A stretch of 64,000 nt of DNA, from contig OY970183.1 of NCBI GenBank assembly GCA_963708155.1, positions 1,736,001 to 1,800,000 of the forward strand. The letters are read 5' to 3'. Position 1 is the first letter of the stretch. Each line of letters opens with the position of its first letter. Positions 46,886 through 55,431 of this stretch are shown piece after piece. This stretch comes from Methylovirgula sp963708155. GTDB lineage: Bacteria; Pseudomonadota; Alphaproteobacteria; Rhizobiales; Beijerinckiaceae. The position numbers were made by a program, and so were the translations under genes. The notes beneath the pieces are model-generated. The model saw nothing but the letters and a program-made list of their open reading frames with translations, did not search any database and was not told the origin of the DNA.

Positions 46886-47650
46886 ATGAGGCGCATGCCG
46901 AATTTCGCCAATCCGACGCAATTCCTGCGGCTTGTGCGCGTCCTGGTGCCGATCGCGGCCGTGCTCACGGCCGTCCTTTTGGCTGTCGGGCTCACGCTGG
47001 CGCTGTTCGTTGCGCCGCCTGACTATCAGCAAGGCGAAACCGTGCGGATCATGTATCTGCACGTACCCTCGGCCTGGATGGCGATGTTTGTCTATCTCGT
47101 CATGTCCTCGGCGGCGATCGGGACACTGGTCTTCCGCCATCCGCTCGCCGATGTGGCGCAGAAGGCGGCGGCCCCGCTCGGCGCGGGCTTCACCTTTTTA
47201 TGCCTGACGACCGGCTCGCTCTGGGGCGAGCCTGAATGGGGCACCTGGTGGGTCTGGGACGCGCGGCTCACCTCCGTGCTCGTTCTCTTTCTCATCTATC
47301 TCGGCATCATCGCGCTGTGGCAGGTGATCGAGGATCCGGGCAGGGCGGCGCGGCTCGTCGCCGTCTTCACGCTCGTCGGTGCGGTCAATATTCCGATCAT
47401 CAAGTTTTCGGTCGATTGGTGGCACACGCTGCACCAACCGGCCTCCGTTTTCCGCATGGGCGGCCCGACGGTCGCGGCCTCGATGCTCTGGCCGCTGCTC
47501 ATCATGGCAGTCGGCTTCACCACATTGTTTCTGACGCTGCACATGCTGGCGATCCGCAACGAAATCTTGCGCCGCCGCCTGCGCCGCCTGTCGCTGCTCG
47601 CGGCCGAAGGCGCCGCGCCCCTCGACATCGTGCCGGAGCCGGCCGAATGA
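46886..47650 (+). CDS. ccmC: Haem exporter protein CcmC
   Basis: 254 residues, six helices. The haem-handling motif W-G-T-W-W-V-W-D-A-R-L-T-S (WWD domain) is exact, with flanking histidines in M-Y-L-H-V-P-S-A-W and L-H-Q-P-A-S-V. Starts ATG 46886 (or 46895). Overlaps ccmD by ATGA. Separated from ccmAB by the inserted opposite-strand gene, so it needs its own promoter. Confidence 0.95.
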   Translation: MRRMPNFANPTQFLRLVRVLVPIAAVLTAVLLAVGLTLALFVAPPDYQQGETVRIMYLHVPSAWMAMFVYLVMSSAAIGTLVFRHPLADVAQKAAAPLGAGFTFLCLTTGSLWGEPEWGTWWVWDARLTSVLVLFLIYLGIIALWQVIEDPGRAARLVAVFTLVGAVNIPIIKFSVDWWHTLHQPASVFRMGGPTVAASMLWPLLIMAVGFTTLFLTLHMLAIRNEILRRRLRRLSLLAAEGAAPLDIVPEPAE

Positions 47651-47814
47651 ATCTCGCCGCGCCGCATGTGGGCTATGTGATCGCCGCCTATGGCATCGCC
47701 TTCGTGGTGATCGCGGTCATGATCCTCGCTACGCTGATCGATTACCGGACGCTCAAGCGCAGCCTCGAACGGATAGCGGCGCGACCGCGCGACGGCAGGG
47801 GCGCCGGCGCTTGA
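47647..47814 (+). CDS. ccmD: Haem exporter protein CcmD
   Basis: 55 residues. Short single-helix protein: H-V-G-Y-V-I-A-A-Y-G-I, then V-V-I-A-V-M-I-L-A-T-L-I-D-Y-R-T-L-K-R, with the conserved tyrosine and arginine/lysine after the helix. Assists holo-CcmE release. Overlaps ccmC (ATGA) and ccmG. Confidence 0.9.
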   Translation: MNLAAPHVGYVIAAYGIAFVVIAVMILATLIDYRTLKRSLERIAARPRDGRGAGA

Positions 47815-48413
47815 GCGAGACCTTGCCGCCCGTTGACGAAACCTCGGAAACGCCGCCGCGCGGACGCGCGCCGCTGGCCTATTTGCCGCTCGCCATCTTC
47901 GTCGCCGTCGTCGCGTTGCTGCTGGGGCGGCTCTTCGCCGGCGATCCCTCGCGCCTGCCCTCGGCGCTGATCGACAAATCCGCGCCGGCTTTCGATCTAC
48001 CGGCGCTTCTGGCGGGCCAGCCGGGCCTTTCAGACAAGGATTTGCGCCAGGGCCATGTCACGGTGCTGAACATTTTCGCCTCCTGGTGCGGCCCGTGCCA
48101 CGAGGAGAATCCGCAATTGGTGGCGCTTTCGCACGACAAGCGCCTTGCCAGCGAGGGCATAAGGCTGGTCGGCATCGACTATAAGGATCTGCCCGAGGAC
48201 GCGCGCCGCTATCTCGGCCAGGAGGGCGATCCCTACGCGACCGTCGGCGTCGATGCGAGCGGGCGCACCGGCATCGATTTCGGCGTCTATGGCGTGCCGG
48301 AGACCTACATCATCAATGGCGCCGGCAAGATCGCCTTCAAATTCGTCGGCCCCATCGACGACGCGACGCTGCGCGATGCCATCTGGCCGCAGATCGAAGC
48401 CGCACGCAAATAG
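47811..48413 (+). CDS. ccmG: Thiol:disulfide interchange protein CcmG/DsbE
   Basis: 200 residues. Anchored thioredoxin-like protein; helix L-P-L-A-I-F-V-A-V-V-A-L-L-L-G, then F-A-S-W-C-G-P-C-H (redox C-x-x-C) and G-V-Y-G-V-P-E-T-Y with the cis-proline. Reduces apocytochrome cysteines for haem attachment. TTG 47811 start overlaps the ccmD stop by four bases. Confidence 0.93.
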   Translation: MSETLPPVDETSETPPRGRAPLAYLPLAIFVAVVALLLGRLFAGDPSRLPSALIDKSAPAFDLPALLAGQPGLSDKDLRQGHVTVLNIFASWCGPCHEENPQLVALSHDKRLASEGIRLVGIDYKDLPEDARRYLGQEGDPYATVGVDASGRTGIDFGVYGVPETYIINGAGKIAFKFVGPIDDATLRDAIWPQIEAARK

Positions 48414-48472
48414 CGAGAGCTTTTTCGAGCGCCGCGGATACCGGTTCGCGTGAAGAAACGCTTCGAAAAGCC

Positions 48473-49252
48473 TTAGTTCTGGGTGCGTGCCGCCTGCGCC
48501 AGTGCGACCAGAGCATGCCGCAAATCGGCGATCGTCGCGCACGGCTGCGGAAACGGCAGCCGCAGGATCGTTTCATCGTTGCCGAGATCGACGCCCTCGG
48601 GGTCGAAGCCCAGCGTGCGCCAATGGCCGCTGCTTTCCTGGCCGAAGGCCTGCGCCAGCAGCGGTGCGAAATCGGCGTGATCCTGATTCACATGCGCCAG
48701 CGCGCCCGCCTCGCCGGCGACAAACTCGCCGGCGTCCGCGACGGGAGTCAGGACTTCTGCGACGGTCAGGCCCGGCGCGGCGCGGCCGAAGCCGCCGTTG
48801 AGATGCAGGCTGTCCAAAGCGACGCGGAAGAACGCAAAGTCCGGGAAGTCCGCATAAAGCGCCGATTTCGGATGCCGGGCAAGAAAGCGGGCGCGCAGAT
48901 TGGCGCGTTCGGCGGCATCTTCCACCAGGATCGCCCGCCCGCCCAGGGTCAGACGCGGATGCGCCAGCGGATCGCCCTTTTTCGGCAGATAGAACAGGAG
49001 GGAAACGCGCGGATCGGCGGCGATATGCCGGCGATGGGCCGCAAGCTGCGACAGCAGCAGGATGGGGCTGCCGTCCGGGGCGCTTGCGACGTTGACCAGA
49101 GTGGCGAAGGGGTCGCCCGAATCGGGCACGAGTGTGGCCAGACTCGCCCAGCGGACCGTGCGCAACAGCAGCTTTGCCTCGGCAACGGCGTCGAATTTCG
49201 GGCTTTCGCGTTGATTTTCTGGCAGGTTCTCGGGTCCATCCGGGGCAGTCAT
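48473..49252 (-). CDS. HugZ-like pyridoxamine-5'-phosphate-oxidase family protein
   Basis: 259 residues from ATG 49252. N-terminal split-barrel FMN/haem-binding domain (L-L-R-T-V-R-W-A-S-L-A-T-L, G-D-P-F-A-T-L-V-N-V-A, P-R-V-S-L-L-F), then a C-terminal DUF2470 part beginning H-V-N-Q-D-H-A-D. The same two-domain layout occurs in haem-utilisation proteins (HugZ). Placed beside cytochrome c maturation genes. Activity not proven. Confidence 0.8.
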   Translation of the reverse strand: MTAPDGPENLPENQRESPKFDAVAEAKLLLRTVRWASLATLVPDSGDPFATLVNVASAPDGSPILLLSQLAAHRRHIAADPRVSLLFYLPKKGDPLAHPRLTLGGRAILVEDAAERANLRARFLARHPKSALYADFPDFAFFRVALDSLHLNGGFGRAAPGLTVAEVLTPVADAGEFVAGEAGALAHVNQDHADFAPLLAQAFGQESSGHWRTLGFDPEGVDLGNDETILRLPFPQPCATIADLRHALVALAQAARTQN

Positions 49253-49562
49253 GGCCGCTATTCTCCAACTCCGAGAGCCGTCAGACGCCGGTGGCGCGCT
49301 TTTGCCCATTACAGGGGTAGATTCCCCTATAGTTCTAATGGTATGGCTTGCCTAGACGCGGATTGCGGCCTCATTTCAGCCCTTAAGCTCAAAGAGGTTT
49401 CCACGGTCGCTCATGCGTCGATCACGTCGTGGCCGCGTGGCGGTGTTCGGGGTTAAGACGTCCCTCACGTCGTGTTCATCTGATGCCGGGTTAGCTAGTG
49501 CCTGTATGAGGCCCGCCGGTAGCATCTAGCAATATCTCGGTCCTTGAATTTTAGGAGTGTCG
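49253..49562. other. Intergenic region before chvI (310 bases), no gene seen
   Basis: Divergent region between the HugZ-like gene and chvI. It holds a small inverted repeat AGGGG-TAGATT-CCCCT (49313-49328) and ends with TTTTAGGAG, the Shine-Dalgarno of chvI. No coding region recognised. Confidence 0.4.
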
Positions 49563-50258
49563 ATGCCGACGATCGCCTTGGTCGATGATGACCGCAACAT
49601 CCTCACATCGGTTTCCATCGCGCTGGAGGGGGAAGGCTATCGGGTTCAGACCTACACCGACGGCTCGACTGCTCTCGACGGGTTGAAGACCAACCCCCCG
49701 GACCTCGCGATTTTCGACATCAAGATGCCGCGCATGGACGGCATGGAGCTGTTGCGGCGGCTGCGGCAGAAGTCCGATCTGCCGGTCATCTTCCTCACCT
49801 CGAAAGACGAGGAGATCGACGAATTGTTCGGCCTCAAGATGGGCGCCGACGATTTTATCCGCAAACCTTTCTCGCAGCGCCTTCTGGTCGAGCGTGTCCG
49901 CGCCATCCTGCGCCGCGCCAATCCCAAGGAAGCGGCGGCACAAAAGGAATCCGAGGCCAAGATCCTCGAGCGCGGCCTGCTCAAGATGGATCCCGAGCGC
50001 CATACCTGCACCTGGAAGAACGAGCCGGTGACGCTTACCGTGACCGAGTTTCTCATTCTTCAGGCGCTGGCGACCCGGCCCGGCGTCGTCAAGAGCCGCA
50101 ACGCGCTGATGGATGCCGCCTATGACGATCAGGTCTACGTCGATGACCGCACGATCGACAGCCACATCAAGCGCCTGCGCAAGAAATTCAAAATCGTCGA
50201 CGAGGAGTTCGAGATGATCGAAACCCTTTACGGCGTCGGGTATCGATTCAAGGAATGA
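49563..50258 (+). CDS. chvI: Two-component response regulator ChvI (OmpR family)
   Basis: 231 residues. Receiver domain with D-D-D (about 8-10), phospho-acceptor in A-I-F-D-I-K-M-P-R-M-D-G, and K of I-R-K-P-F; C-terminal winged helix (V-T-L-T-V-T-E-F-L-I-L, I-D-S-H-I-K-R-L-R-K-K-F, V-G-Y-R-F). Partner of ChvG in acid and envelope-stress response in Rhizobiales. AGGAG five bases before ATG 49563 fixes the start. Confidence 0.94.
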   Translation: MPTIALVDDDRNILTSVSIALEGEGYRVQTYTDGSTALDGLKTNPPDLAIFDIKMPRMDGMELLRRLRQKSDLPVIFLTSKDEEIDELFGLKMGADDFIRKPFSQRLLVERVRAILRRANPKEAAAQKESEAKILERGLLKMDPERHTCTWKNEPVTLTVTEFLILQALATRPGVVKSRNALMDAAYDDQVYVDDRTIDSHIKRLRKKFKIVDEEFEMIETLYGVGYRFKE

Positions 50259-50272
50259 ACGCGGCGATCTGA

Positions 50273-52103
50273 ATGAGCGTCGAAGCGCACGAGCAGTTCG
50301 AGCAGGTCCTCGAAGCGCCGCGCAAGCGCAACCTCCGGCGCAGCCTTGCGTGGCGGTTCTGGCGGCGCTTCCGCACGCTCGAGCAGGCGGTCGCGATCCG
50401 CTTTTCGTCCTCGCTCACGCGCCGCATCGTCGTACTCAACCTCGGCGGCCTCGTCGCGCTGCTGCTCGGCTTCCTCTATCTCAACCAGTTCCGCGAAGGT
50501 CTCATCGACGCGCGGGTGCAGAGCCTGCAGGTGCAGGGCGAGATCATCGCTGCCGCCGTCGCGGCTTCCGCGACCGTGGCGACGAATGCGATCACGATCG
50601 ATCCGGAAAAGCTGCTGCAGTTCAACTCCGGGAAGGGCAGTGTCGTCGAGGAGAGTCGGCCCTCGCTCGAATTCTCAATAAATCCGGAACGTGTCGGTCC
50701 GGTCCTGCGCCGGCTCGTGTCGCCGACGCGCACCCGCGCGCGCATCTACGACCGCGATGGCTACCTGCTGCTCGATTCGCGCGCGCTCAGCGCCCGAGGC
50801 GACATTCTGCATCTCGACCTGCCGCCGCAGAACGAGGATGCTGGCAATTGGCTGGACCGGATTGGAGCGGCGTTGAAGCGCTCCTTCACTTATAACGATC
50901 TGCCGCTCTACGAAGACATCGGCGTGGCCAACGGCAATGCCTATCCGGAAGTGGCCCTTGCGCTCATGGGCGAGGCCAAATCCATTGTGCGAATGAACGC
51001 CAAGGGCGAGACGATTGTGTCCGTCGCCGTGCCGATCGAGCTTCTGCATACCGTGCGCGGCGCGCTCCTGCTCTCGACGCAGGGCGGCGATATCGATGCG
51101 ATCATCGCCTCCGAGCGCTGGGCGATTATCCGCGTGTTTCTTGTCTCGGCGGCGATCATGCTGCTGCTTGTCGCTGCTGCTGGCGGGCACGATCGCCGGG
51201 CCGATGCATCGGCTGGCGGAAGCCGCCGAGCGGGTGCGGCGCGGCATCAAATCGCGCCAGGAGATTCCCGATTTTACCAATCGCAGCGACGAGATCGGCC
51301 ATCTCTCCGGCGCGCTCCGCGATATGACGCGGGCGCTCTATCATCGCATGGACGCCATCGAGAGCTTCGCCGCCGACGTCTCGCATGAGTTGAAAAATCC
51401 GCTGACTTCGCTGCGCAGCGCCGTCGAGACGCTGCCGATCGCCCGCACGGAAGACTCGCAAAGGCGGCTTCTTGCCATCATCCAGCACGATGTGCGCCGG
51501 CTCGACCGGCTGATCAGCGATATTTCCGATGCGTCGCGCCTCGACGCCGAACTTGCCCGCGCCGATATGGAGCCGGTCGATCTGGCGCGCATCGTCGGCA
51601 CGGTCGTCGCGGTCGCCAACCATGTCGAGCAGGAGAGCGCGCGCGTCACGCTTGATATTGCCGCACCCGCCGCCGGCGAAGAGGGGCGTAAGAACGGCTT
51701 TTTGATCCTCGGGCACGACTCGCGTTTGGGCCAGGTTCTCAACAACCTGATCGACAACGCCAAATCATTTTCCCAGCCGGGCGGGAGCGTCCGCGTCAGT
51801 CTGCGCCCGGCCAAAACCGCGCTCGCCAACGGCACGCTGGCCGATGGCTTCGAGGTCATCGTGGACGATGACGGGCCGGGCATTCCCGCCGACGCCTTCG
51901 AGCGCATTTTCGAGCGTTTCTACACCGACCGGCCAAATCAGGGCTTCGGCCAGAATTCGGGCCTCGGCCTCTCCATCTCGCGCCAGATTATCGAGGCGCA
52001 CGGTGGTCGCATCCGGGCGATGAACCGGATTGCCCCCGGCGCCGACGGCGCGCCGCGCATTCTCGGTGCCCGCTTTGTCGTCTGGATTCGGGCGGCGCGG
52101 TGA
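50273..52103 (+). CDS. chvG: Sensor histidine kinase ChvG (one-base frameshift)
   Basis: About 610 residues. N-terminal helix near residues 55-75, periplasmic domain to about residue 290, second helix, HAMP, then D-V-S-H-E-L-K-N-P-L-T-S-L-R (H-box), N-L-I-D-N-A, D-D-D-G-P-G-I-P and G-L-G-L-S-I-S-R. Within the second membrane helix, at about 51170 (CTTGTCGCTGC), the frame shifts; the new frame reads L-L-L-A-G-T-I-A-G-P-M-H-R-L-A-E-A. One extra base explains it. GTGA overlap with hprK. Confidence 0.92.
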
Positions 52104-52579
52104 GTGTTGGCGAAGCCGCCGCCCCGGCGCCTGTCGCGATCCACGCCAGCGCGGTCGCGGTGGGCGAGGCTGGAATTCTCATTCGCGGCGCTTCCGGGGC
52201 CGGCAAGAGCAGTCTGGCGCTGGCCTTGCTGGAGGTGGCGCGTCAAACGGGCCGGTTCGGCGCCCTGATCGGGGATGATGTGGTTCATCTCTTCGCAAAT
52301 CACGAACGCTTGATCGCCCGCGGCCATCCGGCGGTGCGCGGCAAGATCGAGCGCCGCGGCCAGGGCATCATGGAGATCGGCGCGGAACCCGCCGCCGTGG
52401 TCAGGCTTGTCGTCGATCTTGTTCCGCCGGATCAGGCGGCGCGCTATCCGGACCCGGTCAACCCTTATGTTACGCTTTGCGATGTAGAATTGCCGCTCCT
52501 TCGCTTGCGCGCCGGGAGCGCCGCCACCGATTCGGCGCTGGCGGCTGTGGCATGGCTTCGACAATTTGGGGCAATCTGA
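52100..52579 (+). CDS. hprK: HPr kinase/phosphorylase, short alphaproteobacterial form
   Basis: 159 residues; only the C-terminal kinase domain of Gram-positive HprK. P-loop G-A-S-G-A-G-K-S-S (about 30-38), I-G-D-D-V-V-H, and R-G-Q-G-I-M-E-I. Phosphorylates HPr on serine, in a regulatory PTS. GTG start overlaps the chvG stop (GTGA). Confidence 0.9.
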   Translation: MSVGEAAAPAPVAIHASAVAVGEAGILIRGASGAGKSSLALALLEVARQTGRFGALIGDDVVHLFANHERLIARGHPAVRGKIERRGQGIMEIGAEPAAVVRLVVDLVPPDQAARYPDPVNPYVTLCDVELPLLRLRAGSAATDSALAAVAWLRQFGAI

Positions 52580-52801
52580 GGCGGGAGGCTGTCATTTCAC
52601 TTGCGAATTTCGCCGCGCTGCACAAGATGGCGTCCCCATCGCGACTTGGAAATTTTGCGTCGCAGCCCGGACTCGGACCTGAATTTTGCGTCGGTCTTCA
52701 ATGTCAAAGATCAAAGGGCAGGAGATGAACGGCGGCCTTAGTGTCTTTCGGTTGTCTTCGCCCGCTAAGCGCCGTGACCGCGGCGCGAAACGGTGCTGTC
52801 A

Positions 52802-53203
52802 ATGATCGGGATGGTGCTGGTCACCCACGGCCATTTGGCGACCGAGTTCCGCGCCGCGCTGGAACATGTCGTCGGCCCGCAGAGGCAGATCGCCACCGTC
52901 TCCATTGGACCCGAGGATGATATGGAGGAGCGCCGCCGGGATATTCTCGCGGCGGTCAAGCAGGTCGATCACGGCATGGGCGTTGTGGTCTTGACCGACA
53001 TGTTCGGCGGCACGCCCTCCAATCTGGCGATTTCGGTGATGAACGGCGGTCATGTTGAGGTCGTCGCGGGGATCAACCTGCCCATGCTTATCAAGCTCGC
53101 CTCGATCCGCGACGCACTGAGCCTTGACCAGGCGGTGCTTCAGGCGCAGGACGCCGGCCGCAAATATATCTATGTTGCCAGCCGCGTTCTTGGGGGCAAA
53201 TGA
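52802..53203 (+). CDS. PTS EIIA component, mannose type (ManX-like)
   Basis: 133 residues. Active-site histidine in L-V-T-H-G-H-L-A (H9 or so), then V-V-V-L-T-D-M-F-G-G-T-P-S-N-L-A, the EIIA-Man signature. No EIIB/C transporter accompanies it; in alphaproteobacteria it forms a regulatory phosphorelay with HPr. ATG 52802 preferred. The 222 bases before it have no clear feature. Confidence 0.9.
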   Translation: MIGMVLVTHGHLATEFRAALEHVVGPQRQIATVSIGPEDDMEERRRDILAAVKQVDHGMGVVVLTDMFGGTPSNLAISVMNGGHVEVVAGINLPMLIKLASIRDALSLDQAVLQAQDAGRKYIYVASRVLGGK

Positions 53204-53511
53204 ACGAAGCCCAGCACCCACTTTCCAAGATCGACGAAGGCACGCTCGTGCGCGAGCTGCCGATCGTCAATCGCAAGGGCCTGCATGCCCGCGCGACCGC
53301 GAAATTCGTCCAGTGCGTCGAGCAGTTCGCGGCCGAGGTCACCGTGAGCCGCGCCGGCGAGACGGTCGGCGGCACCTCGATCATGGGCATACTGACGCTC
53401 GGCGCCGGCATTGGCTCGACCATCATCGTCACCGCCAGGGGGCAGGAAGCCGCCGAAGTCCTCGATGCGCTTGAGGCGCTGATCGCCAACAAATTCGGCG
53501 AAGACGAATAA
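53200..53511 (+). CDS. ptsH: Phosphocarrier protein HPr
   Basis: 103 residues. G-L-H-A-R-A-T-A-K-F-V with the phosphoryl-accepting His at about 28, and G-G-T-S-I-M-G-I-L with the serine phosphorylated by HprK at about 58. Slightly longer than enteric HPr at the N-terminus. Overlaps the EIIA gene by four bases. Enzyme I is not in this window. Confidence 0.94.
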   Translation: MNEAQHPLSKIDEGTLVRELPIVNRKGLHARATAKFVQCVEQFAAEVTVSRAGETVGGTSIMGILTLGAGIGSTIIVTARGQEAAEVLDALEALIANKFGEDE

Positions 53512-53939
53512 TGGCGGAGCTTCGCCAGGCCCTTCATAAGCTCGGCGTCGGGACGCACGGCCAAGGGCTTGTGGAGATCACCAGGCCGGTCAAGGAGTGG
53601 CTGTCGCATCTCGACATCGAAGACGGGCTGCTGACTCTCTTTTGCCGGCACACCTCCGCCTCGCTGCTCATCCAGGAAAATGCCGACCCGGATGTCTGCC
53701 GCGATCTCGAGGCCTTCTTCGCGCGGATCGCGCCTGAGGACGGCAGTCTTTATGTCCACAACGCGGAAGGTCGGGACGACATGCCGGCGCATATCCGCGC
53801 CGCGTTGACGCAGACGCAGCTTTCGATCCCCCTGCAAAGCGGCAAGCTCCTGCTCGGAACCTGGCAGGGCATCTATCTTTTCGAGCACCGCCGTGCGCCG
53901 CATCAGCGCGAGATCGTGCTGCACATCATCGGGGAATAG
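53511..53939 (+). CDS. YjbQ family protein (UPF0047, secondary thiamine-phosphate synthase-like)
   Basis: 142 residues. Conserved G-Q-G-L-V-E-I-T, F-C-R-H-T-S-A-S-L-L-I-Q-E-N-A-D-P-D-V, Y-V-H-N-A-E-G-R-D-D-M-P-A-H-I-R, and G-K-L-L-L-G-T-W-Q-G-I-Y-L-F-E-H-R. Its TAATG overlap with ptsH suggests cotranscription. Molecular role uncertain. Confidence 0.92.
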   Translation: MAELRQALHKLGVGTHGQGLVEITRPVKEWLSHLDIEDGLLTLFCRHTSASLLIQENADPDVCRDLEAFFARIAPEDGSLYVHNAEGRDDMPAHIRAALTQTQLSIPLQSGKLLLGTWQGIYLFEHRRAPHQREIVLHIIGE

Positions 53940-54020
53940 CGCCATTGCGCGACGCGCAAGCGCCAAAGCAAGCCAGCCTATTTCGATTCTGGATTGCTGC
54001 GCTTCGCTCGCAATGGCGTA
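53940..54020. repeat. Palindromic repeat, CGTCATTGCGAG family, between yjbQ and trmD
   Basis: Left arm CGCCATTGCGCGACGCGC… right arm …CTGGATTGCTGCGCTTCGC-TCGCAATGGC, a degenerate copy of the family also at 41583. It begins right after the yjbQ stop and contains the trmD stop codon (53978-53980), so it overlaps the 3' end of trmD. It could act as a two-way terminator for the convergent genes. Confidence 0.75.
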
Positions 54021-54709
54021 ACTGCGAGCAAATCCGGCCGCCGCGCTGCGGTCAGCGCCTGCGCTTCCGCCTCGCGCCAGGCGGCGATCTTGGCGTGATC
54101 GCCCGACAGTAATATTTCCGGCACGGCGCGGCCCTCGAAGGTGCGCGGCTTGGTATAATGCGGATATTCGAGCCGGCCGTTTTCGAAACTCTCCTCGGCA
54201 CCTGATTCCAGCTTGCCCATGACACCGGGCAAGAGGCGCACAGCCGCATCGAGCAGGACCAAAGCCGCAAGCTCGCCGCCGGAGAGCACGTAATCGCCGA
54301 TCGAAACCTCTTCGAGATTGCGCGCTTCGATCACCCGCTCGTCAATGCCCTCGAAACGGCCGCAGACGATCGCGACACCGGGTCCGTCGGCGAGTTCGCG
54401 CACGCGCGCTTGCGTCAGCGGCTTGCCGCGCGGGCTCATGAGCAGGCGGGGACGCGGATCATCCGGCGCCAGCGCGGCGTCGAGGCTCGCGGCGAGCACG
54501 TCGGCGCGCATCACCATGCCGGCGCCGCCGCCGAAGGGCGTGTCGTCGACGCTGCGATGCCGGCCAAGGCCGTGAGCGCGGATGTCGATCGCCTCAAGGC
54601 TCCAGATGTCGCGCTTCAGCGCATCGCCGGCAAGCGAAAGCCCGAGCGGCCCCGGAAACATGTCGGGAAAGAGTGTGAAGATTGTCGCGCGCCACGGGGA
54701 TGACAGCAT
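53978..54709 (-). CDS. trmD: tRNA (guanine37-N1)-methyltransferase
   Basis: 243 residues. Makes m1G37. Typical F-P-D-M-F-P-G-P-L-G at the start, D-D-T-P-F-G-G-G-A-G-M-V-M-R, and the trefoil-knot SAM site C-G-R-F-E-G-I-D-E-R-V, I-G-D-Y-V-L-S-G-G-E-L-A. The last residues L-R-A-K-R-S-N-P-E-S-K are encoded by the repeat at 53940-54020. ATG 54709 is chosen; upstream codons (M-A-G-T-S-P-A-M-T) are only the translated REP palindrome. Confidence 0.94.
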   Translation of the reverse strand: MLSSPWRATIFTLFPDMFPGPLGLSLAGDALKRDIWSLEAIDIRAHGLGRHRSVDDTPFGGGAGMVMRADVLAASLDAALAPDDPRPRLLMSPRGKPLTQARVRELADGPGVAIVCGRFEGIDERVIEARNLEEVSIGDYVLSGGELAALVLLDAAVRLLPGVMGKLESGAEESFENGRLEYPHYTKPRTFEGRAVPEILLSGDHAKIAAWREAEAQALTAARRPDLLAVTPLRAKRSNPESK

Positions 54710-54725
54710 AGTTCTTTCAACCGTC

Positions 54726-54748
54726 ATGGCCGGGCTTGTCCCGGCCAT
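54726..54748. repeat. REP palindrome ATGGCCGGG…CCCGGCCAT
   Basis: ATGGCCGGG-CTTGT-CCCGGCCAT, nine-base perfect stem, with flanks GTC… and …CCACG shared with the copy at 55378 (in reverse orientation). Lies just upstream of trmD. Confidence 0.85.
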
Positions 54749-54786
54749 CCACGCGGCGCCACCGCCACGCTATTACAATTGCTGAC

Positions 54787-55323
54787 TTAAAGAGGAGGCC
54801 TGAGAGCCCAGTCAAGACTAAGAAAAGCCAGCCAAAGTGCCCCAGCGGTTGCGAGGGAGATTAGAGCGATGCAGCCCCATACGAGCGAGAGGGCAATACT
54901 GTGCGCATGATCGGCGTCCTCGCGTAATTGTCTAAAAGACGCGGACGCCGCTTCCCAATCGGTCCCAACGAGATTTGCTTCATTGTAGAGCGCAATCTCA
55001 TCTTTCCCATAGTCAACGTGCCTCCCCAAATCCGGGTCGAGCGCATCTAAGCCCTTACCGTTGGTCGCTTTGTAAAGAGCTATTGCACAGCTATCGCGGT
55101 CCCACCGAGCCGAGACGCCGTGCAAATATTTGAGCACATCGGTGTTCATCTTCTCCGTCACATAGCAAGCGAGCTTTAAATTGCCTGGCCCGGCATCGAC
55201 AGCTGGAGGCCAGCCGACAAAATTGTAAGCAAGGAATCCGGCGATCAAGGCCATAGGCGGAGTGCCAATTATGCTCAGGCGCTTGAGTCGTAACGAATTG
55301 AATTTAAGAGAGATTATTCTCAT
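54787..55323 (-). CDS. Orphan membrane protein of unknown function, bounded by REPs
   Basis: 178 residues. One helix near the N-terminus (I-I-G-T-P-P-M-A-L-I-A-G-F-L-A-Y) after a basic lead, a central soluble part with two cysteines (A-C-Y-V, D-S-C-A-I-A-L-Y-K), and a C-terminal helix (W-G-C-I-A-L-I-S-L-A-T-A-G-A-L-W-L-A-F-L). No family recognised. Base composition and codon choice are plainly less G+C-rich than rimM and trmD. It separates trmD from rimM and is enclosed by inverted REP palindromes (54726 and 55378), which suggests late acquisition. Confidence 0.6.
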   Translation of the reverse strand: MRIISLKFNSLRLKRLSIIGTPPMALIAGFLAYNFVGWPPAVDAGPGNLKLACYVTEKMNTDVLKYLHGVSARWDRDSCAIALYKATNGKGLDALDPDLGRHVDYGKDEIALYNEANLVGTDWEAASASFRQLREDADHAHSIALSLVWGCIALISLATAGALWLAFLSLDWALRPPL

Positions 55324-55377
55324 ATGTACAACGAACCGTCCTGCTGATGCAATCGTTGCTGCAATGTCTCGGCGTGG

Positions 55378-55400
55378 ATGCCCGGCACAAGGCCGGGCAT
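55378..55400. repeat. REP palindrome ATGCCCGGC…GCCGGGCAT (inverted copy)
   Basis: ATGCCCGGC-ACAAG-GCCGGGCAT with flanks CGTGG… and …GACG. Its reverse complement matches the flanks and loop of the 54726 copy, so the two form an inverted pair around the orphan gene. Confidence 0.85.
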
Positions 55401-55431
55401 GACGCGGTAGAAATCAGGGCGTGATTATCCA

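Noticed and set aside
49313..49340. Possible Irr or terminator site (AGGGG…CCCCT next to TAGTTCTAATGG) between the HugZ-like gene and chvI.
   Set aside because: Only a right-hand TTCTAA half-site is present, and no T-run follows the small hairpin.
54710..54748. Upstream start for TrmD giving M-A-G-T-S-P-A-M-T.
   Set aside because: This peptide is simply the ATGGCCGGG REP read as codons; TrmD proteins start at the equivalent of 54709.
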